64,000 nucleotides of DNA. Source: Pyropia yezoensis. Lineage: Eukaryota; Rhodophyta; Bangiophyceae; Bangiales; Bangiaceae. A program made the position numbers and the translations under genes. The notes under the pieces were generated by a model. It worked only from the letters and a program-made list of their open reading frames with translations, searched no databases and was not told where the DNA came from. The stretch lies in contig CM020620.1 in the NCBI GenBank assembly GCA_009829735.1, positions 19,566,020 through 19,630,019 of the forward strand, written 5' to 3'. Shown one piece after another: positions 31,109 through 41,499 of this stretch (the first letter of the stretch is position 1; each line of letters begins with the position of its first letter).

Positions 31109-34100
31109 TCACCGGGGGGCACCCACGCCGCCGCCGCCGCCCCAGTACCCATTCCAGTCGAGGCATAGGCGGAGCTCAGCCAGCGACGCCCCCCCGTCGC
31201 CGCCGCCCCGCGCCGCCGCCGCCGCCGCCGCGGCGGGAAGCACCTGCAGCAGCAGCGCCGCACGCGCCCGCACCGCCTCGCGGGCGGCGGTGACGGCCGC
31301 CACCGACGGTACCGCCGCCGTACCCGCGGCAGGGGGGGCGTCGCCCAAACGGTGCAGCCGCCGCCCGCTGCGCCCGCCGCCATGCCCACCGCTGCGCCCG
31401 CCGCGCCCGCTACCGCCACCGTCGGATCCCGCAGCGGCGGCGGCGGCCGCCACCAACGGCCGCCCCCCGCGTGAGGATGGCGGTGCGGCCAGGGGTTCCA
31501 GGGCCGCCACCACCCCCGCCACCGCCCGCGCCACCGCCCGCTCCCCCGCCCCCCCGCCCACAAACGCGCCCACCGCGGCGGCGTGGAGGTAAGCCCGGTG
31601 GCGGTCGCGGTCGGTCCATAGCCCCCCCCCCGCCGTCGCGGCAGCATCCACCGCATCGGCGTCGTCTGCGCCGCCGCCGCCGCCGCCGCCGCCCCCACCG
31701 CCGACAGCAGCTGCCGCGCGGCGGCCGCGGCGGGCCACCCCGCCGGTGGCACCGCCGCCACCGCCGCTGCAGCCGCCGCCGCCCGCACGGCGCCGGTGAG
31801 GAGGGCGCCGTAGGCATCGGCGGCGGGGCTGTCGAGCCACCAGCCCCCCGGTGGCGGGGGCGTGTAGGCGACCGCAATGGCCAGCGGCGCCACCCCGGTG
31901 AGGGTGAGGGTCAGCCGGCCGCCGGCCGGGACGGCCAGCCCCGCAGCGGCCAAGGCGGGCGCCACCGCCGCGGCAAGGCCGTCGGGGGTGGGGGGGGGAC
32001 GGCAGGCCCGCCGCGAGCGCACTTGCAAAGGGCGTCGCGGGGTGCACCGCGAGGGCGGTGAGGAAGGCCAGGTGGGCGGGCAGCCGCGCCGCGGCGACCA
32101 GGTGCGCCCGCACCCGCCGTGTGAGGGCCGCCGACAGCCGGTGGAGGGGCGCGCCCAGGAGGGCGTCGATGAGGACGGGCAGGGGGAGGGGCGGGCCCCC
32201 GTCGCCGCTACCGCAACCGCCGGCGTCCTCGCCGTCCCCCGCCTGTGGCAAGTCGTCGTCAAGGAAGCGGAGCGCGCGCAGCGGGGAACCCCCGTCGGGG
32301 CTGCCGCCGACTGGCCCGCCCAGGCCGTCGAGGGGAAAGGGCGTCACCGTCAGGGGCACGTCAGACGCGGGTGACGGCGGCAGCGCCGCCGCCGCCCGTC
32401 CCGCCGACCGCCCGCAAGGGGGGGGGGACCGCGGGCGGCAAAAGAGGGCTGGCGGCGCCACCCCCGCGGCGTCGCGGCGGCGGCCGTGACGGTCGTGGCG
32501 GCGGCCGTGACGGTCGCGGCGACGGGTGGGCGGGGACGCCGCCACACTGGCGCGGGGCGACGTGCGCGCTGTCCCGCCGGCGCTGCCCCCACCGGCGCTG
32601 CCCCCGTCGCCACCGCCGCCGCCCTCACCGCCGCCGCCACCACCATTACCGTCACCGCCGCCACCCCCGCCACCGCCGCCATTGCCGTCCCCGCTGCCAC
32701 GGGCGCCGGCAGCCACTGTGGACACGTCCTCCCCCCCCGCCCCCCCCCCCTCAACCACCCCACTCACAAACGCATCGACGACCGCAATCCACGGGCGGAC
32801 GTCCCCGCCCCCCCCCAGCGGCGGGAGCCCCCCCCCCCCCCCCCCCGTGTCGACGCCCAGGGAGCGGCACAGGCCGCCCAGCCGGCCGGCCCGCACCACC
32901 GCCGCGATGCCCGCGGGGGGGAGGAGCGCCTCCACGCCAACGCCCGCCAAGCAGGGGGCCAGACCGCCGGCGCCGGCGCGGTCGCCGGCCGGCCCCGGTC
33001 CCCCCCACCCGTCCGCGGCCGCCGACGCCTCGCCGCCGTCCTCCCAGTCAATCCCCCCACACGCCACCGCCGCGGCGGCGGCAACGGCGGGGGCGGCGGC
33101 GGCCCACCAGAGGGCCCGCCCCGCCCCCCCCGCCGTGGCGGCGGGCGCGAGCGTGGCCAGCACCGCCGCCGCCGCGCCCCGCCCGTCCCCCCCGCAGCAG
33201 AGGGCGCCGTGGACGGGCGCCGCCAGGACGGCCAGCCGGCCGACCCGCCGCGTCGCAGCGGCGGCGGCCGCCGGGTCTGTCGCGGTGCCCACCGCCGCGA
33301 GCGCCGCGTCGGCAACCGCCGCAACGGCCGTTGCCGGCGGCACGGGCGGGTGTGCCGCGGCGGCGGCCGCAACGAGGCGGCCCAGGGTGGCCGCCGCCGC
33401 CGCCGCTGCCGCCGCCGTCGCGGCGGCCAGGGCGGCGGCGACGGCGGGGTGGGGGGCGCCCGCGACAAGGGCGGGGGGGGGGGGGGGGGGGGGGCGGCGC
33501 GCGCCGCCACCGCCGCCATCTTGGGTGTCAGCGCCGCCAGGCTGCCGCCCCCGTCGGTCGCGGCCACCGCGGGCGAGACGCCGCCGCGCGGGGTGGGCTG
33601 TGTGGGGGTGCGCTTGGCGCCGCCGCCGCCGGTGGGGCCACCGCCCGCGTCGGCGTCTGCGGCAGCGGCGGTGGCGGCGTGTCGCCCCCCGCCGCCGCCT
33701 GCCGGCGACACCCCCACCGGCGCCGGCTCTGCGGCCGCCGCCGCCGGCCGCCGCGGCCGCCGTTGCCGGCGGCGTGCAGCGACCACCGCAGCCAGCAGCG
33801 GGTCGTACTCATCGGCCTCCCGTGGCCCCCCGGCGGTGCGGGTGGGCCTGCCGCCGCCCGCCGCGCCCGCCACGCCCGCCGCGCCCGCCGCGCCCTCCCC
33901 CCGCGGCGGCGGCGGGGGCCCAAACGCCATCGCCCCCACCTGCGCGCGGCGGCGGCAGCGGCGGCGACCCGGCGGGGCAGGCCAGCCACAGGCGGGGGTG
34001 GCCGCCGGCAGGGCGCCGCCCGTCGCCCCCCCCCCCAGCGCACGCGGCGGCAGCCCCCCCCCAGCAGGGGGCCCAAAAAACCGCCCGCCGCCGCGGCGGC

Positions 34101-34573
34101 CCGCCCCCCCCCCCCGCCTCCCCGGCGCAGCGGGCGGGGGGCGTCCCCCCCCCCGCCCCCCGACCCCCCCCCTCCCCCGCGAGGCGCACCAGCACGGCCA
34201 CCAGGGCCGGCGGCACCGCCGCCGACCGCCGCGACGCCACCACCGCCGCGGCGGCGGGGTCCCCCCGCAGCGCCGCCGCGGCGGCGGCCAGCGCCAGCGC
34301 CCCCCCCCGCGTGCGTGGCAGGGGCGGCGGTGGGGGTGGGGGTGGGGGTGGTGGCGGCGGCGGCGGGTGGCATGGCGGTAGGGGGGGGGTGGGGACGGGG
34401 GGCGGGCCCGCCGCGCCGGCGGCGCCCAGCAGCACCCCATACGCCGCGGCGCGGGCGGCGGCGGGGGGGAGCCGGGGGGCGACCGACCGGCCGAGCGCCG
34501 CGAGCGTCTCGAATAGTGCACTGGGGCACGCCAAGACAAGAGGCGGCGACACGGACGGCGAGACGGGCGGCAA
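31109..34573 (-). CDS. Divergent gamma-tubulin complex component (GCP/Spc97-98 family), frame disrupted
   Basis: GCP proteins form the gamma-tubulin ring that nucleates microtubules. On the minus strand, family-like segments appear in the expected order: MPPVSPSVSPPLVLACPSAL start at 34573; AAPAVAAAAAVACGGIDWED (PYL..L..W..GG..DP..E region, ~33070); CLAGVGVEALL then AGIAAVVRAGRLGGLCRSLG (FL...IL.AGKSL.LLR, ~32900); LPLPVLIDALLGAPLHRLSA through HLVAAARLPAHLAFLTALA (start of the GRIP2 half, ~32120); GVAPLAIAVAYT and WLDSPAADAYGALL (PL.ii...Y..L, ~31840); and finally LAELRLCLDWNGYW (L..RLDFN.YY, ~31150). These lie in different frames. Changes fall near a 22-G run (33473-33494), a 9-G run (31990-31998) and a 10-C run (31622-31631), plus C-runs at 34020-34165. 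Which GCP it is cannot be said. The family call is inference from weak motifs. Confidence 0.5.
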
Positions 34574-34644
34574 GACGGGAGGCGGGACTCATCCAAGCTC
34601 GACGCCGCTCCTGCTGTGCCACCAAAGCACAGGCACAGCCGAGG

Positions 34645-34764
34645 GCGACCAGCTATAGGCCATTGAAGAAGCGGCCGCTGCCCCACCGCGCCTCACCGGC
34701 CACCGCGACCAGCTATAGGCCATTGAAGGAGCGGCCGTTGCCCCTCCCCGCCTCACCGGCCACC
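34645..34764. repeat. Two tandem copies of a 60-bp unit
   Basis: Copies at 34645-34704 and 34705-34764, each beginning GCGACCAGCTATAGGCCATT and ending CTCACCGGCCACC, with about five differences. The second copy overlaps the last codons and stop of PEX12 on the other strand. Confidence 0.9.
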
Positions 34765-36087
34765 GTCAAGGTAAAGGCGGCGGAGGCCGGCCGCCCCCCC
34801 CACCGGCATCCTCGTCAGCGGGCAGGCGGCGTCAGCAATGCCTGCGGCGCACCCATAGCAGCACACCACCCCCGACACGACTAGCACAGTCGGCGCAACA
34901 AGGTCGGTACCCCGCAGCCCGCACACTCCACACGCTCCCCGCGCTGGGGGGGCGGGGGGGGGCGCACACGACGGCCCCCGGCGTCGGAAGCCGTCGTCGC
35001 CGTCGCTGCCACGTCGGCCGCCGCCCGAGGACGACGCCGGACGGACGGTCAGCGGCGCGGGGGGTGGGGGGAGCTCCTCCCCCCCGCCGCCAAGCCCGCC
35101 CCCCCCGCCCCCAACCTCAGCGGCAGCGCGGTCGACGGCGGCGAGGCCCACTTCGGCCGCTCGAAACGATAGCGCGGCCGCAACCGCGATCGCACCAACG
35201 GCGCGGCTCAACGGCGGGTCGGCGGGCACGCGGCGGCGGAGGGTGGGCGACCCTGGGAGGGCCCAACACAGCGATGGAGCGCCGCCCACGCCCACCGCGT
35301 ACGCGGCGGCGGTGGCGGTAGATGCCAGAGACGCCGCCGCCACCAGGGGGGGATAGGTCGCCACAAACGCGCGCACCGCCGCGGCCCGGAGGGGTGGCCA
35401 CGGGTCGTCCACGTCGGTGGTGGAGGGGGCGCCGTGGGCAGAGGGGGGGGTGCCGCGGGCCGCGCCGCCGCGACGCCGTCGGAGCGCTCGCCAGAGCGAC
35501 GCGGACGCGGCGCGAAGAAGGAGGCGCAGCAGCCACGCACCGCCAGAAGCAATACCCGGGCCTTGGACGGCAGGACGGAGGGCCCCGTCCCCCGCCCCCA
35601 CCCCCCCGCCCGGTGACGGCGGCGACGGAAGCAGAACGGCCAGCTCCCTGTCTGCGGCCGCTTCCCCCCAGGCTGGGGCGTCCCCGACCCCTCCCCCCGT
35701 CAGCCGCGCGTGCGCCGCGTCGGCTTTGCGCAGCAGATACGGCACGCCCGCCGACTGGAGGACCCCCCGCAGCACGCCGGCGGTGCTCAGCCCCCCCCCA
35801 CCCCCCGCTCCCGCCCCCCACTCCTCCCGGCGCAAGCCCACGAGCCCCTCTGCCCACGTACCCCCAGACTGGGCCAGCGCAAGGCCGTCGGCGGCGGCCA
35901 CGGCGGCGGTCACCGCCTCGTCCACCCACTCCGCCGCCCGGCCGGCGGCGGTGGCGGGCGCCCGAGCCGCGAGCGCGCGGAGGAGGAAGGAGAGGGCGGG
36001 GTGGGGAAGGGCGCCCAGCTCGGCTGCCGCGCCAGCCTCGAGGTGAGACGGCCGCAACGCGGGTGTGAGAAGGGGGGGGGTGGGCAT
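34753..36087 (-). CDS. PEX12: Peroxin-12, peroxisomal RING E3 subunit
   Basis: 444 residues in one frame from ATG 36087, slightly longer than the ~360-390 of animals and plants. N-terminal Pex2/Pex12 domain: RPSHLEAGAAAELGALPHPA, WVDEAVTAAV, EGLVGLRREEW and GVPYLLRKADAAHARL, with hydrophobic segments after residue ~170. The C-terminal RING-like domain carries CGVCGLRGTD, then GVVCCYGC and ACPLTRMPV, ending LRRLYLDGGR. As in other PEX12 proteins the RING has fewer Cys/His than a full C3HC4 ring. With PEX2 and PEX10 it forms the membrane ligase that recycles the import receptor PEX5. The coding-strand leader (36090-36180) is C/T-rich. It lies 179 bases upstream of the gamma-tubulin complex gene on the same strand. 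Confidence 0.92.
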   Translation of the reverse strand: MPTPPLLTPALRPSHLEAGAAAELGALPHPALSFLLRALAARAPATAAGRAAEWVDEAVTAAVAAADGLALAQSGGTWAEGLVGLRREEWGAGAGGGGGLSTAGVLRGVLQSAGVPYLLRKADAAHARLTGGGVGDAPAWGEAAADRELAVLLPSPPSPGGGVGAGDGALRPAVQGPGIASGGAWLLRLLLRAASASLWRALRRRRGGAARGTPPSAHGAPSTTDVDDPWPPLRAAAVRAFVATYPPLVAAASLASTATAAAYAVGVGGAPSLCWALPGSPTLRRRVPADPPLSRAVGAIAVAAALSFRAAEVGLAAVDRAAAEVGGGGGGLGGGGEELPPPPAPLTVRPASSSGGGRRGSDGDDGFRRRGPSCAPPPAPPARGACGVCGLRGTDLVAPTVLVVSGVVCCYGCAAGIADAACPLTRMPVGGAAGLRRLYLDGGR

Positions 36088-38812
36088 GTCGCCGGCAGCG
36101 AAGGTGATGGGGGGGAACGTGGCAGGCGAGGGAGAGGCACGGGAAGAGGGGGTGAAGTAGGGGAAGGGGAAGTGGAGGAAAGGGGGGGGCAGCCAGTCTG
36201 CGAGCAGGAGAAGATACGCCAGGGGCGTCCCGTGTCAGAACTGAAGGAAAAACGAACCGGCGACGTACTTGCACAGGAGTCAGAGAAGCACAGCTGCCGA
36301 GCAGCAGTCGTTCAGGGGATAGACGCAAGCAGAACCGTTCAGGGAAAGGTGGCGAGGAAGTGGCGTATGCAGCAGAGGCGTGCGCAGCAGAGGTGGACGG
36401 GGGGGGGGTGGCGCGCGGAGTCGCGCAGCGCGACGAGATGGAGTGAGGGCAGAGGGCACTCATAAGGCGAAGAGCTGTAACGGCAACTACACAACTACAT
36501 TTCGATGTTGGAATGTAGTTGATCATGAAACCGCCAAAAGCTGGGTGTAGTCCATGAGGCAAATTACTGAGCTGCCATCACCTCCCACGTGGAGCGCTCG
36601 CGGGGAATCTCAAGTGAGACGCGGAGGGGGGACATGTTTGTATGTAGCGCCGCTTCCCCCACCAAGAGCGACCCTCCAGTGGGGTACCGCTCAGTGGGAC
36701 TGGCTGCATCATCGCCATCAACACCTCTTACCGCACGCAGCTCGCTCGCGGCACAGGTGGCGGGGACCGATGCCCACTTTCTTTCGTGCGTGTTCTTTTC
36801 AGGCGGACGCGCAGCTACTTCTTGAAGAGGATCCATGCAAAAGGAAGCCTCGATGGGGCGGCCGCCCGAGCAGCAAGAAGAACAGGCGCACTCGGCCAAG
36901 CCCCGCCATTCGTGTTGCCACTGGCCATGATATTTCGGACGAGCACAGTGTGCTCGCTTTGTGCTGAGACGACGAGCAGCTTGTAAAGCCACGACGGAGG
37001 CGACCTGTCTTGCGCAGGAGGACGTGAGTGTAGCCGCCGCTTTGACGGAGAGGACTGCGTTTCGGCCACTCTGAACGCAAAAGAAAAAGACGGCAGAGAT
37101 AGAGATCCGTTCCTCGCCGCGGACTGATGCTCCGCCAGAAGGTTCGAGGTGCCATCGAGAGTGGGGGCGGCGCCTCTTGGCTGCGTGGTTGGCCTATGAC
37201 TGCTACCCGGTGTGGCGACCCCACCCTCCACCGACCAGCGCGGTGGAGGGCAGGACTGCCACACTGCCTGCGCAGGCCGCCGCCAGCACACGGTTGCCAC
37301 TGATAGCCGCGGCGCTCTGTGTCGGTAGCGGTACACATCCTAGCTGGAATGGCCTTGGCACCCATGGGGGTTGCAGCAAAGGGCCCATGCAGGAGTGCAT
37401 TCCATACCACGCCGTGCGAGAGCCCCCCCCCCGAGAGAGGCAGGGCACGTGGCCTACACGTGCCTGCTTGGGAGCCACCCGACGGCGGCAGATGGAGCCG
37501 CTGCGGATGGTGTAGGCAGGGAGGACGACGTTTGTGTCCGCAGTCGCGCCGGTTCATCGAATCGATTCCCCAGGAGGTGGCTGGCTTCCATGCGAACGGT
37601 TCACAGCACGGCGGCGGCACCCGCACCAGAGCCCAGGGGGTTCGATGGACCGGGCGCCCGGGCGCCAGCCAGCTGGTGGTAAATACGTGTTTGCGGACGG
37701 TGGCGGTTGTCGCACGGCAAACCGGGCGGGGTGGTGCATCGGGCGGCGCAGGGGAGATTCAATCCCCTCGGGGAAGGGAATGGACGACCAACCGGCGGCG
37801 GAGGCGGTGCAGCGGCGGCAGCAGGGCATCTCAGATAGGGGCCGTTGCCGTGATGTGAAGAGCCTCGGGAGTCAACGCCAAAGAGTAGGATCTCCCGACC
37901 CGTGGGTTTGATGCTGGCCACCGGGAACGCCCAACCGGGACGCCCGAGACACGTGCCGAGGACGGCAAGAGAATGGCCGCCTTTGATGTTGGAAAACAGC
38001 TTGGCAACCGAGGTACACCGCTGGCCCGGTCACGCGTCTACAATCGTTTGGTGGATGCCCTCCCGCCTCCGTCCAGGCCAACTGGCGCGGCTGAGTCGTC
38101 TTTGGGGGTCAGCCGCGCGGTGTGTACCGGAACCAAGGCAGTATGAGCCAATGGCAGGCCACCACATGGGGTGGATGTCCCCTCCCCAGATCGCTCGACA
38201 GCAGACTGCCGCCCTCTGGGCCGTCAGCGCGGGCCACGCTGGCGCCATGCTGCCAATGGAAGGAGACAGGGGGGCAGCCCGATTGGGCGACGCCCCGTTG
38301 ATCCATACTCTCGTGATCACCAGGCACAAGACTTAGACAAAGGCCAGAGGCGCGTGCCGGTTGCGTTCCGGGCCTCGCCCACCCCGCGCCGGTTCGGCTC
38401 TGGACCAACCGGCGAGCGCGGTCTTGGGAGGTGCACCGCGGCTGCATGCGTGCGTCATCTTGCCATGATGGCGGGGCGTGAGGGGGGGGGGTTGCAAAGG
38501 GAGCTTGCGAGCGCGCGCGCGGCTGGAGCTGCGCCAAGTATAAAGGTCGTCCCGGGCGTAGGACCGCTGTCGCGCCGCCGTCGTCCGCTTCCCCACCGCC
38601 ATCGCCAACTTCCTCCGCTCTCACGACGCTCCTGCTCACCCGCGCACGCACGCACGCGCACACCCCACCCCCACTCGTTCTACTCGGGACCTCCCACCTC
38701 CCCCCCCTCCTCGACCCTTCCCCCCCCCCACCCTCCTCCTCGCCGCCACCCCTCGCTTCCTGTCTTTCCCCCCTCCCGTGGACCCCTCCCATTACCCCCT
38801 TCCCCCCTGACC
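36088..38812. other. 2.7-kb gap without a recognised gene
   Basis: Leader of PEX12 on the minus strand (36088-36250) and leader of the next plus-strand gene (38600-38812, C/T-rich). Between them several open frames of 100-280 codons overlap on both strands, with no motif or domain that could be matched. Possibly old transposon sequence. Confidence 0.4.
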
Positions 38813-39076
38813 ATGTGCTTTGTCCACACCCCCCGCGGCGCTGGCGTGCCGCTCCTCTCTGCCCTCTCCCTCTCGGGGGAGCCCCCCCCCGCGGTGGCCG
38901 CCGCCCTTGACGCCGCGCTGGCTGCCGACGCGACCGACGCCGGCGAGTGCCCACCCACCGTGCCAGACCACCCCTCCGCTCCAGTGGCGCCCATCCCCCC
39001 CTTGTCTGCCGCGTCGGCGGCGTGGCTCGACGCCCTCCTCATTGGCGGCGCGGGGGACTCGGGCGAGTGGTCCGTC

Positions 39077-39113
<37 letters not shown>

Positions 39114-40214
39114 AGCGGCTGCCGCCCCCCGCGCTGGCGTCTGTGCCCCCCTGTGTGCCGGTCGCGGCGCCCGACGACGCGAGCGCGTCCTACATCTCAT
39201 CGGGTCTTTGCGTTGACGACGGCGGGGGCGGCGGCGGCGGCGGCGGCGGCGGCGGGGGCGGGTGTGGCGACTCCTCCTCGCGTCACCTGACCCTCGAGGA
39301 GCTCCTGACGGGCACCGTCGTTGGCACCGGCAGCGGCCACCGGGAGGTGCCCACGTGGTCGCGGGACGGGGTGTCGTGGATGGAGGAGTCGTCGCCGTTT
39401 GGCGACGATGAGGCCGCCGCGATGCTGACCGCCCCCGCCGATGCGACGATGGCGGCGGGGGCGGCCCCCGGGTGGGCCACCCCCAGCGGTGGGGACCAGT
39501 GCGCGGGCCTAGCCGCCGCCGCCGCCACCCCCGCCGCCAACGCCGCGTCGCAGGCTGCCGCCGCCGAGATGGCCGCGTGGCCCCTGTCGCCCATGACGCC
39601 TGCCTATCCCGCCGAGTTGGCGCTGGGGCCACGACCCCCCCCCCCCCCGTGGGGCGCCCTGCCTCCGCGGCGGTCGGCACGGCGGGGCCGACGCGGGGGG
39701 GTGCGGCCGCCCCGTCCGTCCCCCCCCCGCCCCCCCCACCGCCCCCCTCCACCCTCACCGGCTACCGGGCTACACCCGCAGCCGTGGCGCTCGCCGCGGC
39801 TGCCCCCCCCCCCCCACCTTGTCGGCGGCCGCCTGCCGCCCCCCACCCCCCCCCCCGCCGTCGGCCGAGGCGCGGGTGGCGGCGCTGCGGCGGCAGCTGG
39901 CCATCCTGGCGGGCACGGCCACCGAGACGGGCCGCCCCCGGCGGGGCCGCAAGCGCCTCCACCCCAAGCCCCCCGACCGGATGACCGAGGACGTGGCGGT
40001 GCTCGAGGCGGTCGCCGCGTCGCTGGCGTCGATTGCCGCCGAGGAGATGGCCGAGCGCCGGCGGCTGCTCGCCGAGCGGGACTCGCTGGTGGCAGTGCTG
40101 CGGGGGGCGGCGGCGCCACCCGCCCCCGCGGGACGGCCGGTGTGGGCTGCCGGGGGGGGGCAGCCCGGGGTGCGGGGTCCATCGGGCGATGCCGCCCACT
40201 GCATGCGTATGTGA
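38813..40214 (+). CDS. Hypothetical Pro/Ala/Gly-rich protein with basic patch and C-terminal coiled coil
   Basis: Starts at ATG 38813 (MCFVHTPRGAG) right after a C/T-rich leader. The first ~278 codons (to ~39648) are open. The frame then changes at a 14-C run (39635-39648) and again at a 12-C run (39803-39814) before the last segment to TGA 40214. Read across these runs, the product is about 465 residues: Ala/Pro/Gly low complexity, a conserved-looking stretch HLTLEELLTGTVVG, then EARVAALRRQLAILAGTATE, the basic patch GRPRRGRKRLHPKPPDR and a charged helix (LEAVAASLASIAAEEMAERR). A nuclear or DNA-associated role is possible from the basic patch next to a coiled coil, but no family is recognised and it lacks a proper bZIP spacing. 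Confidence 0.5.
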
Positions 40215-41008
40215 CTGGGACGCGTGGTATAATGTACTGGATGTACTTTTCATAGGTTGAGCCCACCTCGTCGAGGTGTTGTAAATATGCACACGCAAGG
40301 CCCGTGTCGTGGGGCCCTTGTCAGAGCTGTTCCCTTTGCTACTCGGAGCCGCGAGCTGAGTGACCATTGATGGAGGTCGGGGGCGCCAACAGGATGCACC
40401 GGATCTCTGCCGTCGCCTCGATCACCACCACCCGCCACCGCCACCGCCACCGTCGCGGACCTCTCCCGCAACCGCTCCCGCCCTGCGCGTGACGCCGAGA
40501 CAGGCGCCGCGGGTAAGCCGGGCACCCCCTTGGCGAGGCATCCCCGCTGACCACGGCGCACACCAGAGGCCGTCGCGGGGAAACACCCCCAGGGGGAGAA
40601 ACGCCGACACCCCCCCGAGCCCGCCGCCCGCCCCGTTGGGAGTGAAGCGGGCGGTGGCCACACTCGTCCCCCCGCCACCCCCCCTGCGGGCTGACACGCG
40701 GACAGCGGCAGGCGGACCGCCTCCACGGGGCGGCCTGCGGCCAGGCCGCCGCGCAGCAGGAAGAAAGGACGGGTCCCGCGGGAGGAGGACCCGCCGGTTG
40801 CGCGCAAGCCGTGAGGGGGTGGAGGGGGGGGGAGGGAGCGGTACAGTATGCCGGCAGCGCCGAGGTAGGCAGTGGTTCCCTGTAGGTGGTGCCCGTGCCT
40901 TCCATACCACATACCATAGCTGCCCTGAAGGGCGACGCCGACCCTTGCCGCGAGGGGGGTCGCGCCACGGGAGCCACGTCGCTGGGCGCGTGGAGACCTG
41001 GAGCACAG

Positions 41009-41097
41009 CCTGTACAATACAGGATAACACTGCTCATACAGGCTGTACATATACTGTACATACATGCACTGCACATACATGGGATATGCATCCTGTA
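41009..41097. repeat. TGTAC-rich palindromic patch
   Basis: Contains CTGTACAATACAGG, then an inverted CATACAGGCTGTAC and a run of TACAT/TGTAC units. Much more AT-rich than the flanks. Confidence 0.7.
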
Positions 41098-41183
41098 AAG
41101 CAGGGTGGGCCCACCGGCTGGTGAAGGTCGCGGGCGGCCGGCTAAAGGTGCAACGAGTGCGTCATGCGGACGTGGGGGCACGG

Positions 41184-41237
41184 CGCTCGATTGCATCTGT
41201 TGCAGGGACGCGCTCAATTGCATCTGTTGCAGGGACG
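41184..41237 (+). repeat. 27-bp tandem repeat, two copies plus a degenerate third
   Basis: Unit starts CGCTCGATTGCATCTGTTGC; copies 41184-41210 and 41211-41237 differ at one base, followed by a partial copy around 41238-41251. Confidence 0.88.
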
Positions 41238-41433
41238 CGCCCGTTGCATCGAATCTTTGGCCGGGATCCATCGGGATCTGCCGCGCGCAGTGCTCTCCGT
41301 ATGTACTGAACTATTTACTCGATTCGTGGCTGTGGCCCCGCTCCAGACGGCGGTCCTTCGTCAACGCGTATCTTCCCCCTCTCCGTCGTCACCGATGGGC
41401 GCCGGCCCGGCGACGGGTGCCACCGACGGGGGC

Positions 41434-41464
<31 letters not shown>

Positions 41465-41467
41465 GCG

Positions 41468-41499
<32 letters not shown>

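Noticed and set aside
32245..34884. 879-codon plus-strand frame
   Set aside because: Mirror of the gamma-tubulin complex gene; Arg/Pro/Gly low complexity with no motif.
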